Part shown: positions 1-6,755 of the stretch, one piece after another | Layout of the letters: each line of letters begins with the position of its first letter | Position numbering within the stretch: the stretch's first letter is position 1 | NCBI GenBank assembly: GCA_003134675.1 | Contig: PLBZ01000050.1 | Span: forward strand, 440 to 12,192 | Direction: 5' to 3' | From: Solirubrobacterales bacterium | GTDB taxonomy: Bacteria > Actinomycetota > Thermoleophilia > Solirubrobacterales > Solirubrobacteraceae | Length of the DNA: 11,753 nucleotides | Program-made: the position numbers and the translations under genes | Notes under the pieces: model-generated | Databases searched by the model: none | The model's input: the letters and a program-made list of their open reading frames with translations, nothing else | Told to the model about the DNA's origin: nothing

Positions 1-744
1 ATCGACGAGGTCGACAAGATCGCCCGCAAGGCGGACAATCCCTCGATCACGCGCGACGTGTCGGGGGAGGGTGTGCAGCAGGCGCTGTTGAAGATCCTCG
101 AGGGCACGCAGGCCTCGGTGCCGCCACAGGGAGGGCGCAAGCATCCCCACCAGGAGTTCTTGACGATCGACACGACCAACGTGCTGTTCATCTGCGGCGG
201 GGCGTTCGCCAACCTGGACAAGGTGATCGAGCGGAGGATCGGACACAAAGGCGTGGGGTTCGCGGCGGCGATCGAGGTGAAGGCCGAGCGCGACACCGGC
301 GAAGTCTTCGAGCACTGCTTGCCTGAGGATTTGATCGAGTACGGACTGATCCCGGAGTTCATCGGCCGGTTGCCGGTGGTCTCGGCGGTGCACCAGCTGA
401 CGCGAGAGGACCTCGTGTCGATCCTCGTCGAGCCGCGCAATGCGCTCGTGAAGCAGTTCCAGCGTTTTTTCTCGTTCGACGGCATCGAGCTGGTGTTCTC
501 CGATGACTCGCTCACGGCGGTCGCTGAGAAGGGCTTGGAACGTGAAACCGGCGCGCGCGGGTTGCGCTCGATCATCGAGGAGATCTTGCTGGAGGTGCAG
601 TTCGAACTGCCTTCGCGCCGCGACGTCAAGAAGTGCGTCGTGACGAAGGAGACCGTCGAGAAGGGCTTGACGCCCACGCTCGTGACTGAAGCCGCGCCGG
701 AGGAGCAGGACGAAGAGGCGCCGCTGCAAGAGGAGTCGGCGTAG
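1..744 (+). CDS. clpX: ATP-dependent Clp protease ATP-binding subunit ClpX (5' end outside the window)
   Basis: ClpX is the AAA+ unfoldase that feeds substrates to the ClpP peptidase in the cytoplasm. The reading frame is open from base 1; the 247 residues present begin at the Walker B block ([10 protein letters not shown]) and continue through [19 protein letters not shown]. Visible are the RKHP pore loop (about bases 136-147), the [12 protein letters not shown] sensor-1 region, a VGF tripeptide (bases 253-261) at the position of the ClpP-docking IGF loop, the PEFIGRLPV arginine-finger region and the GARGLRSI sensor-2 motif. The zinc-binding domain and Walker A lie upstream of the window. 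The GTG at base 58 is an internal Val codon and not a start. The C-terminus ends in an acidic, Glu-rich tail of about 20 residues. A ClpP-dedicated ClpX is nearly certain; HslU lacks this zinc-finger ClpX-type core. Confidence 0.97.
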   Translation: MDEVDKIARKADNPSITRDVSGEGVQQALLKILEGTQASVPPQGGRKHPHQEFLTIDTTNVLFICGGAFANLDKVIERRIGHKGVGFAAAIEVKAERDTGEVFEHCLPEDLIEYGLIPEFIGRLPVVSAVHQLTREDLVSILVEPRNALVKQFQRFFSFDGIELVFSDDSLTAVAEKGLERETGARGLRSIIEEILLEVQFELPSRRDVKKCVVTKETVEKGLTPTLVTEAAPEEQDEEAPLQEESA

Positions 745-766
745 CGCCAAGCGCTCGGCCGCCCGC

Positions 767-772
767 TACCAT
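767..772 (+). promoter_or_regulatory. Candidate -10 box (TACCAT) for a leaderless transcript
   Basis: TACCAT fits the TAnnnT -10 consensus and ends 6 bases before the ATG at 779, so transcription would begin at or very near the start codon. Leaderless mRNAs are common in actinobacteria. No convincing Shine-Dalgarno sequence precedes this ATG, which agrees with the idea. I see no clear -35 hexamer about 17 bases upstream, so this stays a candidate. Confidence 0.35.
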
Positions 773-778
773 CGCCCT

Positions 779-1069
779 ATGTACAAGGGAAAGCCTCTGT
801 CCAAGGGGAAGGTCATGCGCGCGAAAGCCCTACCGTGGGCCGTGCTGCTGCAGGCAGGCACGGTCCTCGGCAAGCGCTGGCGCTCGCTGTCGGCGAACGA
901 TCGCGCTCGACTGGCCCAGCTCACGCGTGAATCAAAGGGACGGCTGGGAACCCTCAGCGCGAAGGAGCGCCGGGAGCTACGCAAGCTGGTAGGCAAGCTC
1001 GATCTCAAGGGCATGAGCCGCGAACTGCTGCCGCTCGCGCGCGGCGGACGCAGGCGCAAGCGCTCCTGA
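779..1069 (+). CDS. Small strongly basic protein with an internal helical repeat, unknown function
   Basis: This 96-aa protein is rich in Lys and Arg and ends in a basic tail (RGGRRRKRS). I do not recognise a named family. Residues 37-48 (LSANDRARLAQL) and 59-70 (LSAKERRELRKL) are two copies of an LSAxxRxxLxxL helix motif spaced 22 residues apart, which suggests two similar amphipathic helices. A short hydrophobic patch (about 19-30, PWAVLLQAGTVL) is too short and interrupted to be a confident membrane helix. The basic charge would suit nucleic-acid or ribosome contact, but this is speculation. It starts 34 bases after clpX, probably from its own promoter, and ends 9 bases before the next gene. 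The codon pattern is like its neighbours, and the ORF on the opposite strand is a GC shadow. Confidence 0.75.
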   Translation: MYKGKPLSKGKVMRAKALPWAVLLQAGTVLGKRWRSLSANDRARLAQLTRESKGRLGTLSAKERRELRKLVGKLDLKGMSRELLPLARGGRRRKRS

Positions 1070-1078
1070 GCGACTTAG

Positions 1079-1351
1079 ATGGCCGATGATCTCGACCAGC
1101 TCTCGACGCAGGAGCTCCACGACCGTGCGGTGCGCAGGGCCGAGAGGCATCTGGATCTGAAGTTTTTCTGGTCGCTGCTCGAGATGATCCCGGCGGCCGA
1201 GACGCTCAGCGGGGATGTGGGTGAGGCCGACTTTGACATCGAGTCTTCGCGCGGCCTGATCAGCGATGCCCTGCATAGCGGCGACGGCAAGCTGGGGGAG
1301 GCGCTGCGGCCTGTGTTCATCGACTATCTACGCAAGCACCCCGACGCGTAG
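1079..1351 (+). CDS. Small acidic helical protein, unknown function
   Basis: A 90-aa protein, apparently soluble, with no signal peptide, membrane segment or cysteines. Sequence such as LSTQELHDRAVRRAERHLDL at residues 8-27 and the run of charged and aliphatic residues suggest a mostly alpha-helical fold. The C-terminal half (ISDALHSGDGKLGEALRPVF) is also helix-like. I do not recognise the family. The ATG at 1079 lies 9 bases after the previous stop, and the folC GTG starts 11 bases after this stop, so the three genes are likely co-transcribed. No strong Shine-Dalgarno sequence is visible. Position beside folC is the only functional hint and is weak. Confidence 0.72.
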   Translation: MADDLDQLSTQELHDRAVRRAERHLDLKFFWSLLEMIPAAETLSGDVGEADFDIESSRGLISDALHSGDGKLGEALRPVFIDYLRKHPDA

Positions 1352-1362
1352 GCGCTCTCCAA

Positions 1363-2688
1363 GTGTGGACCTCCGCTCAGGCCGAGCGTCACCTGCGCTC
1401 GCTCGAGCTGTTCGGTATGCGGTTTGGGCTGGACAGGATGCGGCGCATGATGACCGTGCTGGAATCGCCGGAGCGAAGCTTTGAGACGATTCACGTCGTG
1501 GGGACGAACGGGAAGTCTTCGACCGCGCGCATGATCGCGGCGATCCTGGAGCGCCACGGGCTGCGTACCGGTGTCTATCTGTCTCCGCACCTGATCTCCT
1601 ACACCGAGCGCGTGCGGGTCGGCGAGCGCGACTTGGAGGAGAGCACGTTCGCCGCGGCGATCTCCCGCGCGGCGTGGGCGGCCGAGCGCGTCAACCACAC
1701 CCTCGCGGGAGAAGATCACGTGACGCAGTTCGAGCTGCTGACCGCGGCGGCGCTGTGGGCGATGGCCGAGCGGGAGGTGGAGGTCGCGGTGATCGAGGCG
1801 GGGCTCGGCGGGCGATATGACGCGACGAGCGTGATCGACTCGCGCGTGACGGTGTTGACGAATGTCGGCTTGGAGCACACGCGCTGGCTTGGGCCGACGG
1901 TGAGAGATATCGCCGAGGAGAAGCTCGCGGTGGTGGCGCCGAACGCGACGCTCGTGCTGGGCGAGGACATGGCCGCGCCGGCGCTTGTGATCGCCGAGCG
2001 CATCGCGCTCGAGCAGCACGCGTCGATCGTGCGCCCGCAACCCCTGTCGGACACCACCGAGCTGCGTGTACACGGGATCTTCCAGCGTCGCAACTTCGCG
2101 CTCGCCAGGACCGCGGCCGAGTCCTATCTCACCGCTGTAGGGATCGAGCTGAGCGAGGAAGCCGTTGCCGAGGCGGCAGCCCGGACCGAGGTGCCGGGAC
2201 GTTTGCAGATCGTCTCTGAGGACCCCATCACGATCCTCGACGGCGCACACAATCCAGCCGCGGTCGCCGCGCTTGTGCAGTCGCTGCCCGAACTGCTCGC
2301 GGGGCGGGCGCTGGCGCTGGTGCTCGGAGTACTCGAGGACAAGGATGCGGCAGGGATGCTTGCCGCCCTGCTGCCGTTGTGCGAGCGAGCGTGGTTTACC
2401 GCGCCCCCGAGTAGCCGTGCGCTGTCTCCCGCGGCGCTCCAGTCGTTGGCACGCCAGCTCGACTTCGATGCGGTGGCTTGCGAGCCGGAGCCGTGGCGTG
2501 CGCTGATGCAGGCACAGGACTGGGCGCGTGAGCGGGGCGATCGCGCGGCGGTGCTCGCAACGGGCTCCGTCTACCTCGTCGGCGATCTGTTGAGCCATCT
2601 GGCCAGTGCCGATGATCGGGTGCCGGCGCAGGGGTCACCCGCACGTACTCGACCGACACATACGCCCTTGCGGAGATCGGCGAGATGA
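1363..2688 (+). CDS. folC: Bifunctional folylpolyglutamate synthase / dihydrofolate synthase
   Basis: FolC ligates glutamate to dihydropteroate and/or to folates using ATP, in the cytoplasm; it belongs to the Mur-ligase superfamily. The 441-aa product carries the family hallmarks: an N-terminal AERHLRSLELFGMRFGLDRM block, the ATP P-loop HVVGTNGKSST (residues 44-54), YLSPHLISYTERV, the EAGLGGRYDATSVI segment, TNVGLEHTRWLGPTV with Lys187, and ILDGAHNPAA (291-300). The GTG at 1363 is chosen because later starts would delete the conserved N-terminal helix; a Shine-Dalgarno is not obvious. Two local oddities: the P-loop reads GKSS where most FolC have GKGS, and the usual EKAGI motif reads EKLAV. 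A tail of about 27 polar residues follows the family's normal end. The TGA overlaps the ATG of a micro-ORF (ATGA, 2685-2688). Whether it has one or both activities cannot be read from sequence. Confidence 0.95.
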   Translation: MWTSAQAERHLRSLELFGMRFGLDRMRRMMTVLESPERSFETIHVVGTNGKSSTARMIAAILERHGLRTGVYLSPHLISYTERVRVGERDLEESTFAAAISRAAWAAERVNHTLAGEDHVTQFELLTAAALWAMAEREVEVAVIEAGLGGRYDATSVIDSRVTVLTNVGLEHTRWLGPTVRDIAEEKLAVVAPNATLVLGEDMAAPALVIAERIALEQHASIVRPQPLSDTTELRVHGIFQRRNFALARTAAESYLTAVGIELSEEAVAEAAARTEVPGRLQIVSEDPITILDGAHNPAAVAALVQSLPELLAGRALALVLGVLEDKDAAGMLAALLPLCERAWFTAPPSSRALSPAALQSLARQLDFDAVACEPEPWRALMQAQDWARERGDRAAVLATGSVYLVGDLLSHLASADDRVPAQGSPARTRPTHTPLRRSAR

Positions 2689-2801
2689 ACGACGGGGGGC
2701 CTTCGGTGCTCACGATGATTGGTGCCGTGGCGCTGATCGTCGCGCTCGTGATCTTGGTGTTCTTCGCGGCTGGTTATGGATTCGGCCGGTTGTTTCTCTA
2801 A
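2685..2801 (+). CDS. Single-helix membrane micro-protein, translationally coupled to folC
   Basis: This 38-codon ORF begins with ATG inside the folC stop (ATGA). It has a good Shine-Dalgarno sequence, GGAG at 2672-2675, 9 bases upstream. The product has a short polar N-terminus (MNDGGPSVLT), one long hydrophobic segment (about residues 11-29, core ALIVALVILVFFAA) and a short end GYGFGRLFL. It looks like a single-pass inner-membrane peptide without a cleavage site. The region between folC and the next gene would otherwise be unexplained. I do not recognise a family. The nearby membrane-anchored zinc-ribbon gene makes a membrane role plausible, but no partner is shown by the sequence. Confidence 0.6.
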   Translation: MNDGGPSVLTMIGAVALIVALVILVFFAAGYGFGRLFL

Positions 2802-2804
2802 ACT
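2799..2804 (+). promoter_or_regulatory. Candidate -10 box (TAAACT) upstream of the micro-ORF and zinc-ribbon gene
   Basis: TAAACT matches TAnnnT and overlaps the stop codon of the preceding micro-ORF. It ends 10 bases before an ATG at 2815, so the message would have no leader or one of only a few bases. No good -35 element is visible. It could give the downstream genes a promoter separate from folC. Confidence 0.25.
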
Positions 2805-2814
2805 CGACCGCCCC

Positions 2815-2898
2815 ATGTTCACCCAAGGATCGATCCCGCTGGGCAAGTACTCGTCTTGCGGGTTATTTGTACGGGTACTTCACGGAGGCCGTCGATGA
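2815..2898 (+). CDS. Possible 27-aa leader ORF overlapping the zinc-ribbon gene start
   Basis: An ATG-initiated 27-codon ORF begins MFTQGSIPLGKYSS and ends in VLHGGRR. Its TGA (2896-2898) overlaps the ATG (2895-2897) of the next gene as ATGA, and its last codons contain that gene's Shine-Dalgarno sequence GGAGG. There is no Shine-Dalgarno before its own ATG, which suits leaderless translation from the -10-like box at 2799. It could be a coupling leader peptide, a real micro-protein, or chance. I know no family for it. Conservation of the peptide in related genomes would decide. Confidence 0.35.
   Translation: MFTQGSIPLGKYSSCGLFVRVLHGGRR
2884..2888 (+). promoter_or_regulatory. Shine-Dalgarno sequence setting the start of the zinc-ribbon gene
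   Basis: GGAGG lies 6 bases before the ATG at 2895. This decides for ATG 2895 over an in-frame TTG at 2856, which has no ribosome binding site and would add 13 residues without membrane-protein character. Confidence 0.75.
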
Positions 2899-3527
2899 CG
2901 CTCGCCTACTTCGGCATCGAAAGCAGCGGTCTGAACCTGACAATCGATCTGCTGATTCTGTTCGTCGTCGTCCTGTATCTGGCGCTGATCTACTGGACCT
3001 ATGCCGATGCTCGGCGGCGGATCTTCGACCCGATGCTGATCGGCTGCGCTACGGCGGCCTCGCTGTTTCCGTTCGTGGGCACGATCGTCTACATGATCCT
3101 GCGACCACCGGAGTACCTGGAGGACGTGCGCGAGCGCGAGCTGGAGATGCAGGCGGCGGAGGCGCGGTTGCATGAGCTCGATCATGGGCTGTGCCCGCAC
3201 TGCGACTATCGAGTGGAGCGCGACTTCATCCGCTGCCCAAGCTGCTTGCGCAAGCTGAAGGAGCGCTGCGTGAGCTGCTCACGTCCGCTGGACCAGGCGT
3301 GGACGATCTGCCCATACTGCGAGACCGAGGTCGCCGGTGCCAGCACCGCTGCTCGTCGCACGCGTCGCAGGCGTGCCTCGGCCGAGAGCGACCTGACAGA
3401 TCTCGACCGGCCGTTCGCCTCAGAGGAGGATGTCGCCGAGGTGCAGGACGCGCCGGTCGCGGCGTCCGAGTCGGCCGTCAGGTCGCGCGGGACCGGTCGT
3501 GCCAGGCGTCCGCGCCCGACACCCTGA
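2895..3527 (+). CDS. Membrane-anchored double zinc-ribbon protein
   Basis: The 210-aa product has two hydrophobic segments (about residues 17-36 and 47-69), the second followed by a conserved-looking PFVGTIVYMILRPPEYLEDV stretch. A charged helical linker (72-97) leads to a double zinc ribbon with four CxxC knuckles: Cys100/103, Cys114/117, Cys125/128 and Cys139/142. The last 60 or so residues are low complexity, first Arg-rich (TRRRR) and then acidic and Ala-rich, probably disordered. The zinc ribbon and tail should share one side of the membrane; cytoplasmic is likely because reduced Cys4 sites are typical there. Double zinc ribbons usually act as protein- or nucleic-acid-binding adapters; the exact function is unknown. 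It sits between folC and ndk, 30 bases before ndk, so co-transcription is possible. Confidence 0.85.
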   Translation: MTLAYFGIESSGLNLTIDLLILFVVVLYLALIYWTYADARRRIFDPMLIGCATAASLFPFVGTIVYMILRPPEYLEDVRERELEMQAAEARLHELDHGLCPHCDYRVERDFIRCPSCLRKLKERCVSCSRPLDQAWTICPYCETEVAGASTAARRTRRRRASAESDLTDLDRPFASEEDVAEVQDAPVAASESAVRSRGTGRARRPRPTP

Positions 3528-3546
3528 GCATCTTCCCAATCCGAGC

Positions 3547-3553
3547 AAAAGGA
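3547..3553 (+). promoter_or_regulatory. Shine-Dalgarno sequence of ndk
   Basis: AAAAGGA ends 4 bases before the ndk ATG at 3558, within a locally A-rich patch that stands out in this GC-rich region. It supports strong translation of ndk and fixes its start. Confidence 0.6.
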
Positions 3554-3557
3554 ACCT

Positions 3558-3962
3558 ATGGACCGCACATTGATCCTTGTAAAGCCCGATGCCTTCGCCC
3601 GGGGATTGACCGGCGAGATTCTCGCCCGCTTCGAGCGCAAGGGCTTGAAGCTTGTGGCCCTGCGGCACATGACCGTGACCAGAGAGCTCGCCGAACGCCA
3701 CTACGCCGAGCACGCAGAGCGCCCGTTCTTCGGTGAGCTCGTCGAGTTCATCACCTCGGGGCCGATCGTGGCGATGGTGCTGGAGGGCAAGGACGCTGTG
3801 AAGGCGGCGCGGCAGGTGATCGGCGCGACCGATCCCCTCGAGGCCGCAACCGGTTCGATCCGTGGCGATTTTGCGGTGGAGATGGGCAAGAACATGGTGC
3901 ATGGCTCGGACTCACCGGAGTCGGCGGCGCGCGAGGCCGCCCTCTTCTTCCCGGAGCTTTAG
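3558..3962 (+). CDS. ndk: Nucleoside diphosphate kinase
   Basis: Ndk transfers the gamma-phosphate of ATP to nucleoside diphosphates through a phosphohistidine, balancing NTP and dNTP pools in the cytoplasm. At 134 aa it has the usual bacterial length. Motifs: [14 protein letters not shown] at the N-terminus with Lys9, the [21 protein letters not shown] segment, [16 protein letters not shown], and [12 protein letters not shown] with the catalytic His115. The start at the ATG is fixed by an AAAAGGA ribosome binding site and by family length. The maf reading frame follows immediately, and both genes act on nucleotide pools. Confidence 0.98.
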   Translation: MDRTLILVKPDAFARGLTGEILARFERKGLKLVALRHMTVTRELAERHYAEHAERPFFGELVEFITSGPIVAMVLEGKDAVKAARQVIGATDPLEAATGSIRGDFAVEMGKNMVHGSDSPESAAREAALFFPEL

Positions 3963-3964
3963 CG

Positions 3965-4528
3965 ACGCTCCCGCTCGTCCTTGCCTCGAGCTCGCCGCAA
4001 AGGCGCGCGATCCTCGAGCGGTTGAGGCTGACCTTCACGGTGCGCCCAGTCGATGTGGAGGAGCTCGACCGGGGCGACCCGGCGCAGGTGGCTTCAGAGA
4101 ACGCGTTGCGCAAGGCCCGCGCGGCGCGCAGGCCCGGCGCCCGGGAGGCGGTGCTGGGCTGCGACACGCTGGTGGCTCTCGGCGCGAGGATCTACGGCAA
4201 GCCCGCCGGCGAGGTGCAGGCTCGTGCGATGCTGAGGGTCCTGAGCGGCGCCACCCACGAGGTGGTGAGCGGGATCGCCCTGCTGCTACCCGGCGAGGAG
4301 CGTACGGCGATCTCGCGCACGGCGGTGACGTTCCGCGAGCTGGACGGCAGACTCCTCGACTGGTACCTGGCCAGCGGCGAGTGGCGCGGGCGGGCGGGCG
4401 GCTATGCGATTCAGGGCGCTGGGGCGGCGCTGGTGCGCACGGTGGAGGGAGACTATGAGAACGTCGTCGGTCTGCCGCTCGCCACCCTGCTCGACGTCTA
4501 TCCCGAGCTTCTTTTAGCCTGCAAATAA
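3965..4528 (+). CDS. maf: Maf-family nucleoside triphosphate pyrophosphatase, apparent ACG start
   Basis: Maf proteins hydrolyse canonical or modified NTPs to NMP and pyrophosphate and are linked to house-cleaning and to septum/division control. From 3965 the protein is 187 aa, the normal length. Motifs: LVLASSSPQRRAIL (N-terminal catalytic Ser/Arg block), GCDTLVALGARIYGKP, MLRVLSGATHEVVSGIAL and GGYAIQGAGAALV followed by YENVVGLPLATL. The first ATG/GTG/TTG in frame is a TTG at 4022, which would remove the essential SSSPQRR block. The codon aligned with the usual Met is ACG at 3965, and GGAG at 3953-3956 lies 8 bases before it. The ACG is therefore either a real non-canonical start or an ATG changed by mutation or sequencing error. 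It begins 2 bases after the ndk stop. Family assignment is firm; the start is not, and the substrate cannot be told. Confidence 0.9.
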   Translation, partial: TLPLVLASSSPQRRAILERLRLTFTVRPVDVEELDRGDPAQVASENALRKARAARRPGAREAVLGCDTLVALGARIYGKPAGEVQARAMLRVLSGATHEVVSGIALLLPGEERTAISRTAVTFRELDGRLLDWYLASGEWRGRAGGYAIQGAGAALVRTVEGDYENVVGLPLATLLDVYPELLLACK

Positions 4529-4535
4529 GCTCGCA

Positions 4536-4557
4536 GCCCTGTCCGCCGCCGCAGGGC
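4536..4557 (+). repeat. 6-bp inverted repeat upstream of the mreB -10 box
   Basis: GCCCTG (4536-4541) and CAGGGC (4552-4557) are perfect inverted copies around a 10-base spacer. They cover the place where a -35 element for the box at 4564 would be. It may be an operator-like site or a weak terminator hairpin for maf, but there is no T-tract. Short GC-rich repeats also arise by chance here. Confidence 0.25.
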
Positions 4558-4563
4558 GTTCGC

Positions 4564-4569
4564 TACACT
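4564..4569 (+). promoter_or_regulatory. Candidate -10 box (TACACT) of the mre operon
   Basis: TACACT fits TAnnnT and lies in the longest gene-free stretch (4529-4664). Transcription would begin near 4576 and give mreB an untranslated leader of about 90 bases containing a strong hairpin. No clear -35 hexamer is seen. Its place before the first gene of a conserved operon supports it. Confidence 0.4.
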
Positions 4570-4591
4570 GGCCCGCGGGTACGGTCCGGAT

Positions 4592-4632
4592 GCGCGCCGC
4601 CCCGCGAGGCGTGGCGCCAGACGGCGGCGCGC
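4592..4632 (+). promoter_or_regulatory. Strong hairpin in the mreB 5' leader
   Basis: GCGCGCCGCC (4592-4601) and GGCGGCGCGC (4623-4632) are a perfect 10-bp inverted repeat made only of G and C. Inside the loop, GGCG and CGCC (4608-4611, 4615-4618) can form a second small hairpin. No T-run follows, so it is not a standard intrinsic terminator. It lies between the candidate promoter and the mreB ATG and could stabilise the leader or control translation; mreB has no clear Shine-Dalgarno sequence. Confidence 0.45.
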
Positions 4633-4661
4633 GAGCGAATCCAAGCGTGTCCAATCTCTGA

Positions 4662-5711
<1,050 letters not shown>

Positions 5712-5780
5712 GAGTGCAAAGGGACAGACTGAGCCGCGACACGCCCATCCAGCAGGGGTACTCTTTCCCATGAAGCCTTC

Positions 5781-5786
5781 GGAAGG
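5781..5786 (+). promoter_or_regulatory. Shine-Dalgarno sequence of mreC
   Basis: GGAAGG lies 9 bases before the GTG at 5796 and supports that start. The preceding 84-base gap after mreB shows no convincing terminator; a TACTCT box at 5759 is a weak possible internal promoter. Confidence 0.6.
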
Positions 5787-5795
5787 TCCTGATCC

Positions 5796-6755
5796 GTGTA
5801 CGACAAGACGGTCCGGCGTCGACGTGCGGTGCTCGCGCTGCTCGTCGTGCTCTCCCTGATACTGCTGACTGCCTACTTCGGCGAGGCCACAAACGGTGGT
5901 CTGCACTCGGTGCAGCGCGGCTTCTTGACGGTCGTTTCGCCGATCCAGGATGGCGCCAACAAAGCGCTCAAGCCCGTGCGCGACCTGTTCGGCTGGTTCG
6001 GCGACACGCTGCACGCCAAAAGCCAGGTGGGCGAACTGCGCAAGCAGAACGACAAACTGCGCAAGGAAGTGATCGCCAACCGGGCCAATGAACACGGCTA
6101 CCACGAACTGCTCGGTCTCTACCATCTGGATCAGCTGACCCTGAACAACTACCGGCCGGTGACAGCCACGGTGGTCGGCAAATCGCCCAACATCTGGTAC
6201 CAGACAATCTGGATCGACAAGGGGACCTCCTCGGGGGTGCAGAAAAACGACCCCGTGATCAACAGTGAAGGGCTGGTGGGAAAGGTCGTCCAGGCTGTCC
6301 CCGACGGCGCCGTCATCGATCTCATCACTGACAGCGAAGTCGGCGTCTCGGCGCGGATCAACGGGACAGGCGCGACCGGCGTGATACAGCCGAAGGTGGG
6401 CGATCCGAACGACCTGGTGCTGCAGTACCTGCCGGCTAACACGTCGGTCACCAAAGGCGAATACGTGGTCACATCGGGCACTGTCTCGCCCTCCAGCCAA
6501 GACAACTCGTTGTACCCGCCGGGGATCGCGATCGGGCAGGTGAGCTCGGTCGACGAAGAAAGCGCGTACAAGTCGGTCAACGTCCACCCCCTGGCCAACC
6601 TGCACAACCTCGACGTGGTGCAGGTGCTGACATACACGCAGGGAAGTAAGCCGGCGCGATTGACGAGTCTTCAGGCCGGGCTGTCGAGCAGCGGGCTGAC
6701 GGGCGCGGGCGGCGGCGAAGGCAACCAGCTAGCCTCGACGGGAGCCGGCGGATGA
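5796..6755 (+). CDS. mreC: Rod shape-determining protein MreC
   Basis: MreC is a bitopic membrane protein that bridges cytoplasmic MreB/MreD to periplasmic or wall-side PBP2 and activates RodA-PBP2. In the 319 aa, a basic N-terminus (KTVRRRR) precedes one membrane helix (about residues 10-27). A coiled coil follows (about 73-110, GELRKQNDKLRKEV), then the two-barrel beta domain beginning VTATVVGKSPNIWYQTIWID. Typical motifs are GLVGKVVQAVPDGAVIDLITD, DLVLQYLP, VVTSG and YPPGIAIGQV. The last 35 or so residues are a Gly/Ser-rich flexible tail. The start is GTG with a good ribosome binding site. Its TGA overlaps the mreD ATG by four bases (ATGA), indicating coupled translation. Confidence 0.96.
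   Translation: MYDKTVRRRRAVLALLVVLSLILLTAYFGEATNGGLHSVQRGFLTVVSPIQDGANKALKPVRDLFGWFGDTLHAKSQVGELRKQNDKLRKEVIANRANEHGYHELLGLYHLDQLTLNNYRPVTATVVGKSPNIWYQTIWIDKGTSSGVQKNDPVINSEGLVGKVVQAVPDGAVIDLITDSEVGVSARINGTGATGVIQPKVGDPNDLVLQYLPANTSVTKGEYVVTSGTVSPSSQDNSLYPPGIAIGQVSSVDEESAYKSVNVHPLANLHNLDVVQVLTYTQGSKPARLTSLQAGLSSSGLTGAGGGEGNQLASTGAGG

Noticed and set aside
1324..2598. Long open frame on the minus strand (424 codons)
   Set aside because: It is antisense to folC, and its product is low-complexity and Arg/His-rich with no recognisable motif. This is a typical mirror of a GC-rich gene.
4519..4557. Intrinsic terminator after maf
   Set aside because: The hairpin stems are short and no T-tract follows, so termination cannot be claimed.
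5759..5772. TACTCT box followed by an ATG at 5770 before mreC
   Set aside because: The ATG is out of frame with mreC, and GTG 5796 has a good GGAAGG site; the -10-like match alone is too weak.
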